From Acidobacteriota bacterium (lineage in GTDB: Bacteria; Acidobacteriota; Blastocatellia; RBC074): 63,245 nt of DNA. Shown here one piece after another: positions 26,823 to 36,267 of this stretch. Position numbers and translations under genes: made by a program. Every line of letters starts with the position of its first letter. Position 1 is the stretch's first letter. The DNA lies in NCBI GenBank assembly GCA_019639255.1, contig JAHBSF010000027.1:1-63245 (forward strand). The letters run 5' to 3'. The notes below the pieces were generated by a model that did not search any database, was not told the origin of the DNA, and worked only from the letters and a program-made list of their open reading frames with translations.

Positions 26823-28370
26823 ATGCCAAGTCCGTCCGAGAAGATCTCTCACCTTATGCGCCGCGCCGCTTTCGGCGCCGCCCCGCACGAAGTCGAGAAC
26901 CTTGCCGCTCAGGGGCTCGAAGCCGTCGTGGATCAACTCGTCAACTACGAGCAGATACCGGAAGACCCCAGCATCCCCGCCGCCCCCGTACCGCGCAACC
27001 GGCCGGCAGGCGTGCCCGCAGGCACTCCCGACATTGCGCTTATAGATTTCGTGGACGTTGCATCCTGGTGGATGAACCTGATGCTGAGGACGCGCCGCCC
27101 GCTGTGCGAGAGGATGGTGCTGTTCTGGCACGATCATTTCGCCACTTCGGTCGAGAAGGTCAACAATCCCAACGGCGCAAAACATCTGCTCTGGCAGAAC
27201 CAGTTGCAGCGCCAGTATGCAGTGGGCAACTTCCGGGATCTGTCAAAGGGCATCAACCGCGATCCGGCGATGCTGCGCTGGCTCGATAACGTATTCAATA
27301 CAAAGGGCAGCCCCAACGAAAACTACGCGCGCGAACTCTTTGAGATATTCATGCTCGGCTTCGAGGCATTCGAGCAGGGCGGCTATACCGAACCCGACGT
27401 CCAACAGGCCGCGCGCGCATTCACGGGCTGGGGAACCAACCTCCTGCGCACCGATAATCCGATCGTTTACACCGACGGCAACGGCAATCGCCAGCCGACC
27501 CAAAACGGCCCGGCGCTCAATCCCGCGCAGGTTGTTCAGATCCCCCCGGCCAACAACAACGGTTCCCCCGCGGCCAACAACCACGACTACGGCAACAAGA
27601 CCGTATTCACCGTCGTTCAGAACTTCAACGGCGACGACATCGTGGATCTGGTGCTCGACCGCGAACCGCAGCGCACGCACGCGGCGCGAATGCTCGGCAA
27701 AAAACTCTTCGAGTATTTCGCCTATGAAGATCCCGAACCGCACGTCGTAGATCACCTCGCTGCGGTGCTCAAACGCACAAATTTCAACGTCAGGGCGCTG
27801 CTTCGAGACATGTTCCTGAACGTCAAGGAGTTCTACTCCGAGCGCGCGATGTTCGCCATCACAAAATGGCCCGCCTATTACATGATCAGCACGCTCAGGC
27901 TGCTCGGCATGCAGAACGTCACGCTCGACGCCCGCATAGACAACAACCAGACGCTTCAGGCCATGGGGCAGTGGCTTTTCTGGCCTCCCGACGTATTCGG
28001 CTGGCCGGGACGCGAGGACTGGATCACCACATCCCAGTATTTCGCCCGCGCGAACTGGGCCAATACCCTCGCAACCTTCAACGCCGCAGATCAGCGACGC
28101 CTGAGCAACGCCCAGATCAGCGATATGCTCGCGCAGGGGGGATTTACGAATACCGCCACGGCCGAACAGGTAGTGGATTATCTCGTCGCCCGCCTGATTC
28201 AACACCAGCTCGCCCCCGAAGTCCGTCAGACGCTTGTCGATTATCTGAAGAAAAACAACAGCGGCCAGATCGGCAATTATTCGGCCAACACCGACAGATC
28301 GTCGAATTTCGTCAAGACGCGCGGCCTTGTGCATCTTTTGCTTGCGCGGCCCGAGTACCAGAACTATTGA
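26823..28370 (+). CDS. DUF1800 family protein
   Basis: Encodes 515 residues from an ATG preceded by CAGGAGGATG. DUF1800 marks are present: HLMRRAAFGAAPHEVENL at the start, RPLCERMVLFWHDHFATS, NENYARELFEIFMLG and the late region MGQWLFWPPDVFGWPG. No signal peptide is obvious. The family is nearly always followed by a DUF1501 gene, as here 17 nt later, and the two are thought to form an exported complex of unknown role. It is the first gene of a four-gene run that ends in two TIGR03437 surface proteins. Confidence 0.92.
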   Translation: MPSPSEKISHLMRRAAFGAAPHEVENLAAQGLEAVVDQLVNYEQIPEDPSIPAAPVPRNRPAGVPAGTPDIALIDFVDVASWWMNLMLRTRRPLCERMVLFWHDHFATSVEKVNNPNGAKHLLWQNQLQRQYAVGNFRDLSKGINRDPAMLRWLDNVFNTKGSPNENYARELFEIFMLGFEAFEQGGYTEPDVQQAARAFTGWGTNLLRTDNPIVYTDGNGNRQPTQNGPALNPAQVVQIPPANNNGSPAANNHDYGNKTVFTVVQNFNGDDIVDLVLDREPQRTHAARMLGKKLFEYFAYEDPEPHVVDHLAAVLKRTNFNVRALLRDMFLNVKEFYSERAMFAITKWPAYYMISTLRLLGMQNVTLDARIDNNQTLQAMGQWLFWPPDVFGWPGREDWITTSQYFARANWANTLATFNAADQRRLSNAQISDMLAQGGFTNTATAEQVVDYLVARLIQHQLAPEVRQTLVDYLKKNNSGQIGNYSANTDRSSNFVKTRGLVHLLLARPEYQNY

Positions 28371-28387
28371 TAACGAGGAGCGAGCCA

Positions 28388-29692
28388 ATGTCGAAGCAAA
28401 CCCGTAGAGACTTCATCAGGACCGGAGCCGGTGCAGCCGGCGCGGGGCTCGTCCTGCCCGTGCTCAACCGCACAGCCGCCGGAACCACCATCGTCAACCG
28501 CCTCGCCGACAACCAGGTCGGCAACGGTCAGGTGCTCGTAATACTCGAACTCGCGGGCGGCAACGACGGACTCAATACCGTCATACCGCTGCGCCAGTAC
28601 CAGACTTACGCAAGCCTGCGCACCCGCATCGCCATTCCGCAGTCGCAGGTGCTTCCGCTTTACGGTGCAAACACTTTCAACGGACAGCCGACGATGGGCC
28701 TTACGCCTTACTTCGAATCGCTGCTGCCCGTATTCAACGCCGGAAAGGTCGCCGTAATCCAGTCGGCGCATTATCCTAATCCGAACCTCTCGCACGAATC
28801 CTCGCGCGTCAACTACTACACCGCACGCCCCAACGCCAACTCCGCCTTCCAGGGTTCGGGCTGGATAGGCAGGCATTCGGCGCTGTTCGGCAATCGCGAA
28901 AATGCGCTCGATACCATAGGCATCGGCGGCGTAAACAAAACCCTCTACGCAGCAGGCGCCAAAGCCGCCGGCATCACCGCCGACGCGCAGGGCAATCCGC
29001 AGGGTTACGGATTCAATACGACAAACGCAGGCGACCGCAACAACCAACTGAACGCCGCCAAAGTCATCGACGAATCCGATTCGCCCAAACCGTACGTCGA
29101 TGAATGGGAAACCGCCGCCATCGACGCCATCGCCGGAGCCGATCAGGTTGCAGCCGCCGCCGCATCCTATACGCCCATTAGCGACCCCGTATTTCCCTAC
29201 CCGACGGGCAACGGCTTCTACAACGGATTGCGCCTGATAGCAAAGCTCATCACGGCCACTTCGCCCAATATAGGTACACGCGTATTCCACATATCCACGG
29301 GCGGCTTCGATACGCACGCCAATCAGGGCACGGATCATCAGACGCTGCTGACGCGCGTATCCACGGGATTGCGGGCGTTTTACGAAGATCTCGTCGCGCA
29401 CAACGCCGCCGACAAAGTCATCGTGCTTGTATGGACCGAGTTCGGCCGCCGCATCGCCGATAACGCCAGCGCCGGAACCGATCACGGCACGGCGAACAAC
29501 ATGTTCGTAATCGGCAACACGGTAAAGGGCGGCGTCTACGGCGCCGATCCCGATCTCATCGACCTGCAGAACGGAAACCTTCGATGGAGCGTGGATTTCC
29601 GCTCGATTTACGCCGAAATAATCAGCAAGTGGCTGGGCGGCGAGCCCGCGCCCGTGCTCGACGGCAGCTACTCTCAACTCGGATTCCTGTGA
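28388..29692 (+). CDS. DUF1501 family protein, Tat-exported
   Basis: Encodes 434 residues from the ATG at 28388 with GAGGAGCGAG upstream. The N-terminus TRRDFIRTGAGAAG is a twin-arginine signal. DUF1501 is a sulfatase/alkaline-phosphatase-like fold: LELAGGNDGLNTVIPLR, IQSAHYPNPNLSHESS, STGGFDTHANQG and VLVWTEFGRRIADN with GTDHGTAN are the characteristic segments. It partners the DUF1800 gene just before it. No enzyme activity has been established for the family. Confidence 0.92.
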   Translation: MSKQTRRDFIRTGAGAAGAGLVLPVLNRTAAGTTIVNRLADNQVGNGQVLVILELAGGNDGLNTVIPLRQYQTYASLRTRIAIPQSQVLPLYGANTFNGQPTMGLTPYFESLLPVFNAGKVAVIQSAHYPNPNLSHESSRVNYYTARPNANSAFQGSGWIGRHSALFGNRENALDTIGIGGVNKTLYAAGAKAAGITADAQGNPQGYGFNTTNAGDRNNQLNAAKVIDESDSPKPYVDEWETAAIDAIAGADQVAAAAASYTPISDPVFPYPTGNGFYNGLRLIAKLITATSPNIGTRVFHISTGGFDTHANQGTDHQTLLTRVSTGLRAFYEDLVAHNAADKVIVLVWTEFGRRIADNASAGTDHGTANNMFVIGNTVKGGVYGADPDLIDLQNGNLRWSVDFRSIYAEIISKWLGGEPAPVLDGSYSQLGFL

Positions 29693-29720
29693 GAGAGATA
29701 ACGAAACAAACGGAAGATTG
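29693..29720. repeat. Family A left arm, flush with a stop codon
   Basis: GAGAGATAACGAAACAAACG begins at the base after the DUF1501 TGA; no right arm follows. A decayed half element. Confidence 0.7.
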
Positions 29721-29786
29721 ACGAAAAATACAAAAGCACCGAACGTACGGAATCGGATCGGGACATCTATCGAAAGTCCCAGCGGC

Positions 29787-31706
29787 ATGAAATTACTGAA
29801 GCATTTTGTAATTGTTTGCGCCGCGCTCGGCGCAATCGCCTACTTCGTGATGAACGAACGCGTGGAAGCAAAAGTATTCGGCGGACCGCCGCTCGGGTTT
29901 ACGGGCGCGCCGGGCGAGGGTACCTGCGTAGGATGCCATTACACTTTCGGCGTCCCGAATCCGCCGGGTTCGGGCGGCAGCGTGCAGATCTCGGGGATTC
30001 CATCGAACTACACTCCGGGCGCAAGCTACACCGTAAGCGTCACGGTCGCTCATCCTACGGCGCGGCGCTGGGGATTCGCCCTCACTGCAATCACACCGGA
30101 AGGATCGTCCACAGCCGCGGGTTCATTCACATTGATCGATGTGATCCGCACCATCAAACGCGATTCCGATGCTTCGGGTTTCCCGCGCACCTACATCACC
30201 CATTACACCGAACGCGAAAACAGCCCACTGTCCGAAGACGGCACCTTCCCCGAAAAACCCGATTTCAATACCTGGTCGTTTACCTGGATTGCTCCCGCCG
30301 CATCCTCCGGTGATGTTGCTTTTTACGCCGTAGGCAACGCGGCGAACAATCAGGTATCGCCCGAAGACGACTACATCTATACGACATCGTTCACCGCGCG
30401 CGCGCCCAACACCGCGCCCGTATTCGCGGCTCTGTCCCCTCGCATACTTGCTCCCGGCGACCGCATAGCATTTACCGTATCCGCTACCGACGCCGAAAAT
30501 CAGCCGCTCAGCTACAGCGCAAGCGCGCTTGACAATTCAAGCTTCGATCCCTCGACGCGGCGCTTCGTCTTCGAGCCGTCGAGCGAACAAACGGGCCCGC
30601 AGGAAGTGACGTTCACCGTCAGCGACGGATCTCTCGACGCCGAGATCACCGTAATGCTGGATGTCGTTGCCGAGGGACCGGCGCTGCTTGCCGCGCTCGA
30701 TAAGGCCGGAGAAGGCTCCGATTACCTCGATCACGCGTCCGTCAGCGGACTCCAGTTGACTGCAATCGGCGAATTCGGCTCCGGCGCAAAGGTGCTTTTC
30801 AACGGATTCGAACTGACATCGCAGACCGCGCTGCTGAATAATCCGGGAATAACGGCCCAGATACCCGCCGCCGAACTTGTTCTACCCGGCGCGTATGCGG
30901 TGCGTGTGCTGCTGCCCGACGGCTCGCTCACAAACGCACGGACTTTCGTGCTGGCATCGTCGATAAACGCGCAGTCCGCAGCAACCGTAGACGCCGCAGG
31001 CTTCCGCCCCGAGCTTGCGCCCGGTCAGATTGCCGCAATGTTTGGAACCCTTCTCATCGCAGGATCCGACAACGCAATTGCCGACGCCACACCGCTGCCG
31101 AAATCTCTCGGCAACTCGGTTGTATACATAGACGGTGTTGCAGCGCCGCTGTTTTTCGCCTCCACCGGACAGATCAACTATCAGATACCGTACGGCGCGT
31201 CGTCGGGCACGGCGCAGGCCGTAATACATCGCGACGACGGCATTGCATCGCAGGGAACGATACAGATCGCCGACGCCGCGCCCGGCATATTCACGCTCAA
31301 CAGTTCGGGGCAGGGACAGGCTGCAGCGCTCAATCTGGATTTTTCGCCGAACGGCGATCCGGCGCTCGGATCACAATTCAAACCCGTACAGCGAGACGGC
31401 TTCATCATTCTTTACGCTGCGGGAACCGGAACAGATCTGATCGACGCTGCAACAATGGAGCCGTTTTTACCCGTTGACGGCGTTGCCGCGCCGTTTGACA
31501 GGTTGATTGCAACTTCGGAAATACCCGTCGTAACGATTGGCGGACGCACGGCAACGGTAACCTTCAGCGGTCTGGCGAACGGATTCGTCGGACTATGGCA
31601 GATCAACGTGCGGGTTCCGGCAGACGCTCCTACGGGAGCCGCAGTGGAACTCGCGTTTACCTATCGCGATCGACCGGCGAACACCGTTACGATCGCAGTT
31701 GAATGA
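29787..31706 (+). CDS. Secreted choice-of-anchor V / TIGR03437 protein
   Basis: Encodes 639 residues. A signal peptide or anchor occupies about 1-28. Residues about 30-185 match the choice-of-anchor V (reelin-like) domain, which opens with TGAPGEGTCVGCH; the CxxCH could bind haem but is also simply the family signature. A cadherin-like repeat (about 215-310), an IPT-like segment and a TIGR03437 domain (about 400-639) follow, with FFASTGQINYQIPYG and GLWQINVRVPAD. It is probably a cell-surface protein. Proximity to DUF1501 suggests that it is exported or displayed with that system. Confidence 0.85.
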   Translation: MKLLKHFVIVCAALGAIAYFVMNERVEAKVFGGPPLGFTGAPGEGTCVGCHYTFGVPNPPGSGGSVQISGIPSNYTPGASYTVSVTVAHPTARRWGFALTAITPEGSSTAAGSFTLIDVIRTIKRDSDASGFPRTYITHYTERENSPLSEDGTFPEKPDFNTWSFTWIAPAASSGDVAFYAVGNAANNQVSPEDDYIYTTSFTARAPNTAPVFAALSPRILAPGDRIAFTVSATDAENQPLSYSASALDNSSFDPSTRRFVFEPSSEQTGPQEVTFTVSDGSLDAEITVMLDVVAEGPALLAALDKAGEGSDYLDHASVSGLQLTAIGEFGSGAKVLFNGFELTSQTALLNNPGITAQIPAAELVLPGAYAVRVLLPDGSLTNARTFVLASSINAQSAATVDAAGFRPELAPGQIAAMFGTLLIAGSDNAIADATPLPKSLGNSVVYIDGVAAPLFFASTGQINYQIPYGASSGTAQAVIHRDDGIASQGTIQIADAAPGIFTLNSSGQGQAAALNLDFSPNGDPALGSQFKPVQRDGFIILYAAGTGTDLIDAATMEPFLPVDGVAAPFDRLIATSEIPVVTIGGRTATVTFSGLANGFVGLWQINVRVPADAPTGAAVELAFTYRDRPANTVTIAVE

Positions 31707-31728
31707 ATCCGGGTGACTATGGAACGGA

Positions 31729-31825
31729 AGAGAGATAACGGAACATACGAAATTAGACGGAACAAACGGAAATTATCGTCTTTTCCGTAGTTTCTGTTTT
31801 ATTTCGTTTGTTCCGTTATCTCTCT
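31729..31825. repeat. Family A palindrome
   Basis: Complete copy, 22 nt after the previous stop codon, loop near TTATCGTCTT; it separates the two TIGR03437 genes. Confidence 0.9.
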
Positions 31826-31841
31826 TCCTGGGGGATCGCTT

Positions 31842-33389
31842 ATGAAGTCGCATCCATTTCGCTTCGCACCGATACGCACACTCACTCTCCTGCTTGCGGT
31901 CGCAGCCGCAGCCTTAGCCCTGATGCCCGCGCAACCTGCACGCGCCGCGCGCACCGCGGTCGATGCAGCACTCGTCAATGCGGCGAGTTTTGCGCCGGAC
32001 CGCGTAGTTGCGCCGGGCTCGATTGCCGCGCTGTTTTCGCAGGGGCTGATGAGCGGCGATCCGCTCGTAGCGACCGAGTTGCCGCTGCCTGCATCGCTCG
32101 GAGGACTTACGGTAAAGATCGACGGCGTTGCGGCCCGGCTGTTTTTTGTCTCTTCTTCGCAGATCAACCTGCAGGTGCCGAACGGCGTAGACCTCGGAGC
32201 CGCGACCGTGGAAGTATTCTCCGGCGCATCCGCCGAACCGATTGCCGTCGGTGAAGCCACGATTGCCGAATCCGCGCCCGGCGTATTCACCATATCGCAG
32301 GACGGAAAGAATCAGGCCACTGCGCTGAACTCCGACTTTTCCTTCAACGGGGACTTCGAGGTGCTGCCCGGTTCGCATCCTGAAATCGGAGGCCGGTTCG
32401 TTACCGTATTCGCTACGGGCATTGGCCGCACAAATCCCATCGTGGGCGACGGTGAAGCCGCACCGGGAAGCCCGCTTGCAAACGCTGACGGCCCGACTAC
32501 GGTTACTATCGGCGGTGTAACGGGCCAGGTGCTTTTCAGCGGACTCGCACCGGGTTTCGTCGGTTTGTGGCAACTCAACGTAATGCTGCCGGCTGATCTG
32601 CCTACCAATCTCGCAACGAATCTGGGCGTTGAACTCAAAGGACAATCAAGCCAGCCCACCACGCTTGCCGTCGCCAATGAAAAAGACATAGGCACGGTGG
32701 CGGGCGCGGTAGTCAGCGCCCTTAACGGCGCGCCCATAGCAGGCGCCGAAGTATCGCTTAATCCCTCGGGCGGCCAAAATACAGCCGCACGAAGGGCGGC
32801 AACCGACGCCAACGGCGAATACACTTTCCTCATCGTGGGCGCCGGAAATTACAACCTGACGGCGACGGCCGCAGGCTTCATTCCCGCCACGCAGCCCGCA
32901 TCGGTCGCGGGCGGCGCCGATACGATTGCACCGCCGATTCCGCTCTCGCTGCCGCTTGCCGCCGGGCAATACCGCGTAGTCGTCACCTGGCGCAGCGGCA
33001 TAGATCTCGATGCGCATCTTACCGGAGCGGGAATGCACATATGGTGGAACGGCGAAAGCGACCTGCAGACGCCCGCGCTTGCCCAATTCGATCGCGACGA
33101 CCAGAGCGGCGCCGGACCGGAAACCATCACGTTTACGGCGCAACCTGGCGTTCTTTACCGCTTCTCCGTGCAGGATTACACCAACCGCGACTTCGACGGC
33201 AGCATGGGACTGAACGCATCGCTTGCAACCGTGCGGGTATTCTTCGGCGGGCAGCAAATCGCCGTATTCACTCCGCCTTCGGGCGGCGGAACGCTGTGGA
33301 AGGTGTTTGAACTCAGCAACGGACAGATCAATCCGACCAATCAACTCGGCGACGAACCCGATCCGTCCAATATCAAAACCGTATTCTGA
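31842..33389 (+). CDS. Secreted TIGR03437 protein with carboxypeptidase-regulatory and YfaP-like domains
   Basis: Encodes 515 residues. A signal peptide ends near ARAARTA (about 33). Residues about 38-265 form the TIGR03437 duplicated domain (ASFAPDRVVAPGSIAALF; FFVSSSQINLQVPNG; GLWQLNVMLPADL). Residues about 280-365 are a carboxypeptidase-regulatory-like beta-sandwich (GTVAGAVVSALNGAPIAGAE). The rest resembles DUF2135/YfaP: VVVTWRSGIDLDAHLTGAG and FSVQDYTNRDF. All three are surface-exposed binding folds; no enzyme is present. It may be part of the preceding operon. Confidence 0.85.
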   Translation: MKSHPFRFAPIRTLTLLLAVAAAALALMPAQPARAARTAVDAALVNAASFAPDRVVAPGSIAALFSQGLMSGDPLVATELPLPASLGGLTVKIDGVAARLFFVSSSQINLQVPNGVDLGAATVEVFSGASAEPIAVGEATIAESAPGVFTISQDGKNQATALNSDFSFNGDFEVLPGSHPEIGGRFVTVFATGIGRTNPIVGDGEAAPGSPLANADGPTTVTIGGVTGQVLFSGLAPGFVGLWQLNVMLPADLPTNLATNLGVELKGQSSQPTTLAVANEKDIGTVAGAVVSALNGAPIAGAEVSLNPSGGQNTAARRAATDANGEYTFLIVGAGNYNLTATAAGFIPATQPASVAGGADTIAPPIPLSLPLAAGQYRVVVTWRSGIDLDAHLTGAGMHIWWNGESDLQTPALAQFDRDDQSGAGPETITFTAQPGVLYRFSVQDYTNRDFDGSMGLNASLATVRVFFGGQQIAVFTPPSGGGTLWKVFELSNGQINPTNQLGDEPDPSNIKTVF

Positions 33390-33401
33390 TCGTAAGAAAA
33401 C

Positions 33402-33495
33402 CAGATAACGGAACAAACGGAATGAAACGAAAATTACGGAAAAGTTGAATATTTCCGTAGTTTTCGTTTATTTCTGTTTGTTCCGTTATCTCTCT
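33402..33495. repeat. Family A palindrome
   Basis: Complete copy in a convergent gap; the right arm ends at the base before the stop of the DinB gene. Confidence 0.92.
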
Positions 33496-34023
33496 TCACT
33501 CCCAGTCCATACGCTGCCGCAACTGTGTGACATGCGCCGTATGATGGCGTCCGTGCCATTCGTAGAGACCGAGCATCACTTCAAGCGTCAGCAGCCCGGC
33601 CTCCGGATGTTGCAGCGTTCGGTTGAACTGATCCTGCGTCATCGACTCCAGCAAAAGCACCCAGCGGCGATGCAGCGCCTCCAGCAGTTGAAGCGACAAT
33701 TCAGGATCGGAGTTGCGCGCGTCGGCGAGTTCGGCCCACAACGTTTCATCATAGGGCTTGATTACGGGCTCGTTTTCGGTCAGCGCAAGGCGAAAACGTA
33801 TATAGCTGTTGAGGTGGCTGTCCGCTACGTGATGCACTACCTGACGCACCGTCCACCCATCAGGCCGGTACGGCGTATCGAGTTGTTCGACCGACAATCC
33901 ATTGATTGCATCGCGCAACCGCGCGGGCGTTGCCGCGATGCTTTCGATCATCACGCGCCTGTCGGCTTCGGTGGTTCCCGTCGCCGGCTTGAACTCTCCT
34001 ACCGGATATCGCAAATCGCTCAT
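33496..34023 (-). CDS. DinB/YfiT-like metal-dependent protein
   Basis: Encodes 175 residues from an ATG behind GAGAGGAGAG. The DinB four-helix bundle is recognisable, and the three metal histidines are present: VVHHVADSH at the end of helix 2 and EWHGRHHTAHV in helix 4. It starts RYPVGEFKP and closely resembles YfiT, a putative metal-dependent hydrolase or bacillithiol transferase. Acidobacteria are not known to make bacillithiol, so the thiol or other cosubstrate is unclear. Confidence 0.88.
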   Translation of the reverse strand: MSDLRYPVGEFKPATGTTEADRRVMIESIAATPARLRDAINGLSVEQLDTPYRPDGWTVRQVVHHVADSHLNSYIRFRLALTENEPVIKPYDETLWAELADARNSDPELSLQLLEALHRRWVLLLESMTQDQFNRTLQHPEAGLLTLEVMLGLYEWHGRHHTAHVTQLRQRMDWE

Positions 34024-34149
34024 TGAATTCTCTCCTCTCCCTTCTCCGTTCATGTGATTGCAGCGCTGAAGCGTGTAGGGTAGCAAAAGACTCAGCCCAC
34101 GCAATAGCCCGGCGCATTGCAGTTTCTCGCGATTTCCGGTCGGATCTGC

Positions 34150-34179
34150 TTGCTAAAAGCCGTGGCCGCGTCTTTTAAT
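34150..34179 (+). promoter_or_regulatory. Candidate promoter of the second Gfo/Idh gene
   Basis: TTGCTA, 18-nt spacer, TTTAAT, 54 nt before the ATG at 34233. Confidence 0.4.
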
Positions 34180-34232
34180 AGGCGTCCCGGCGACGAAAAA
34201 TTTTCTTCCACGGATGAATGAGGATAACAACC

Positions 34233-35531
34233 ATGATCGAGCGAAGGGATGTTCTGAAGGGCGCTGGCGCAGCGCTCACAACGTCGATTTTTACCGGCCG
34301 CGTCAAAGGCGCAAATGATCGCATTGCAGTCGGCCTCGTAGGGCTCGGCGCAATGGGAATCGGCAATCTCAATCACGTAATGAGACTTTCAAACGCCGAG
34401 GCGGTTTCGGTCTGCGACGTATACAAACCGGCTCTTGAAAAAGCCGTAGCCGCAGCGGAAAAAGCCGGCAAGACCGTAAAGACGATCAAGGACTTTCGCG
34501 AGATTCTGGCCGATAAATCCATCGACGCCGTATGCATCTCGACCCCGGATCACTGGCACGCCTACATGACGGTCGAAGCCTGCAAACAGGGCAAGGATGT
34601 ATTTGTAGAAAAACCCGCTTCCGTATACGTGGATGAAGGCTTGAAGATGGTGCAGGCTGCGCGCAAATACAACCGCGTAGTCCAGGCCGGCACCATGCAG
34701 CGTTCGGGCGGCTATTTCAAAAAGGCCGCCGAAATCGTCCGCAGCGGAGTGCTCGGCGAGATTACGTTCTGCCATACGTGGCAAAGCGGATCGGTGAAGA
34801 AAACCGGATGGGGCAGGCCAGCGGACGGCCCCGTGCCCGAGGGACTGGACTGGGATATGTGGCTCGGCCCTGCTCCCAAGGCGCCGTTTAACCTCAACCG
34901 CTGGGGAGTGGGCGTTACTACGTTTCCCACGTTCAGATATTTCTGGGATTACGCCGGCGGAGCGATGACCGACTGGGGCGTGCATCTGATCGATCCCGTG
35001 CATCAGTGCTTCGATGAAGCGATGCCCGTATCGGTTTCGGCTATGGGCGGCAAGTTTTACGTCGATGACAATACGGAAACGCCCGATACGATGATGGCGA
35101 CGTTCCACTACCCGAAATTCCTGCTGACTTACGAAAGCCGCACGGCGAATCCGATGCCTATGTTCGGGCAAGGCGCGGCGACTTCGATCCACGGGACCGA
35201 GGCCACGCTGATAGTAAGGCGCGGCGGTTGTTTCCTGATCCCGAACGAGAAATCAAAGGTGGAAGCGCTGACCTTTGAAAGGAACCCGGAGATGAATGCG
35301 ATGAACGGCCCGCACTGGGAGAACTTCATCGAATGCATCAAAACGCGGGCAAAACCCACAAGCGACATAGAAACCTGCGTGCGTTCATCGACCGCATGCA
35401 TCCTGGCCAACCTCTCTATGCGCCACAAAACCTGGCTCGACTGGGACGAAAAGAACTGGACCGTGAAACAGACCCACATCAAACCATTCCTAAAGGCGAA
35501 ATACCGCGCGCCGTGGAAACTGGAGGTCTGA
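34233..35531 (+). CDS. Tat-exported Gfo/Idh/MocA oxidoreductase (second copy)
   Basis: Encodes 432 residues from an ATG with GAGGA upstream. A twin-arginine signal (ERRDVLKGAGAA) is followed by the Rossmann site VGLVGLGAMG, then STPDHWHAY and DVFVEKPASVY with the EKP lysine, and GGAMTDWGVHLIDPV in the C-terminal sheet domain. It is shorter than the copy at 3371-5002 and lacks its glycine-rich insert. It acts on an unknown sugar or inositol in the periplasm. The TGA is directly followed by a family A element. Confidence 0.88.
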   Translation: MIERRDVLKGAGAALTTSIFTGRVKGANDRIAVGLVGLGAMGIGNLNHVMRLSNAEAVSVCDVYKPALEKAVAAAEKAGKTVKTIKDFREILADKSIDAVCISTPDHWHAYMTVEACKQGKDVFVEKPASVYVDEGLKMVQAARKYNRVVQAGTMQRSGGYFKKAAEIVRSGVLGEITFCHTWQSGSVKKTGWGRPADGPVPEGLDWDMWLGPAPKAPFNLNRWGVGVTTFPTFRYFWDYAGGAMTDWGVHLIDPVHQCFDEAMPVSVSAMGGKFYVDDNTETPDTMMATFHYPKFLLTYESRTANPMPMFGQGAATSIHGTEATLIVRRGGCFLIPNEKSKVEALTFERNPEMNAMNGPHWENFIECIKTRAKPTSDIETCVRSSTACILANLSMRHKTWLDWDEKNWTVKQTHIKPFLKAKYRAPWKLEV

Positions 35532-35626
35532 AGAGAGATAACGGAACAAACGTAAATAGACAGAAAAGACAGAAAGTTTGAGGATTTCCGTGGTTTTCGT
35601 CTATTTCCGTTTGTTCCGTATTCTCT
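35532..35626. repeat. Family A palindrome flush with a stop codon
   Basis: Complete copy starting at the base after TGA. The inner arms read AAATAGAC and GTCTATTT where the consensus has an extra base, again keeping the pair. Confidence 0.92.
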
Positions 35627-35666
35627 GCTTTCATCCTGAACCGGGAATTGCTGCTGGAAGTTGCCT

Positions 35667-36188
35667 ATGAACTGTAAACATAACGCCCTCCCCGTCATTT
35701 GTCTGAGCATTTGTCTGAGCATCCTGCTGGCCGTCGCCCTACAGGCGCAAACGCCGCCGGCTGCGGCCCCCGCCGTTTCGGTCAGCGGAGAGGTCGAGAA
35801 ACCGGTAAAACTGACCGCAGCAGATCTCGGCAAACTGCCGCGGCGCAGCATCCGGGCCAAAGGCCACGACGGAAAGGAATCGGAATTTGAAGGTGTGCCG
35901 CTGGTAGAAGTGCTGAAAACGGCGGGAGTGAAGTTCGGCGAAAAACTGCGCGGTAAGCATCTGGCGCTTTACCTTCTGGTCGAAGCGGCCGACGCTTATC
36001 GCGCCGTCTATGCGCTGCCGGAACTCGATCCGGCCTTCACGGATAAACTGGTCCTTCTCGCCGACAGGCGCGACGGCAAACCGCTCGATGAAAAAGAAGG
36101 TCCGTTGCGCCTTGTCGTCCCCGATGAAAAACGACACGGGCGCTGGGTGCGTCAGGTAACCGGCCTGGTCATCAAACGTGCACCCTGA
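35667..36188 (+). CDS. Secreted molybdopterin-oxidoreductase-fold domain protein
   Basis: Encodes 173 residues with a signal peptide (ILLAVALQAQ, about 1-28). The remainder resembles the sulfite-oxidase/YedY-like molybdopterin domain used as a stand-alone module: VSVSGEVEKPVKLTAADL, FEGVPLVEVLKTAG, AYRAVYALPELD and GPLRLVVPDEK with a final GRWVRQVTGLVI. The cysteine that binds molybdenum in true enzymes is missing, and the domain is half-length, so it is likely a binding or structural protein. Confidence 0.72.
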   Translation: MNCKHNALPVICLSICLSILLAVALQAQTPPAAAPAVSVSGEVEKPVKLTAADLGKLPRRSIRAKGHDGKESEFEGVPLVEVLKTAGVKFGEKLRGKHLALYLLVEAADAYRAVYALPELDPAFTDKLVLLADRRDGKPLDEKEGPLRLVVPDEKRHGRWVRQVTGLVIKRAP

Positions 36189-36190
36189 AA

Positions 36191-36220
36191 AATCCGGCGC
36201 AACCCGATTCTGGCCGGATT
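36191..36220. terminator. Hairpin in convergent gap
   Basis: AATCCGGC pairs with GCCGGATT across a 14-nt loop in the 79-bp convergent region; a smaller CCGCA/TGCGG hairpin follows. There is no U tract on either strand. Confidence 0.4.
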
Positions 36221-36267
36221 CCTGCAAGCACGACCGCAGAATGTGCGGTTTCCGCCCGAGTGACGCG

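Noticed and set aside
29787-30000. Cytochrome c identity from the CVGCH motif
   Set aside because: The motif is the regular signature of the choice-of-anchor V domain; no further haem-protein features are seen.
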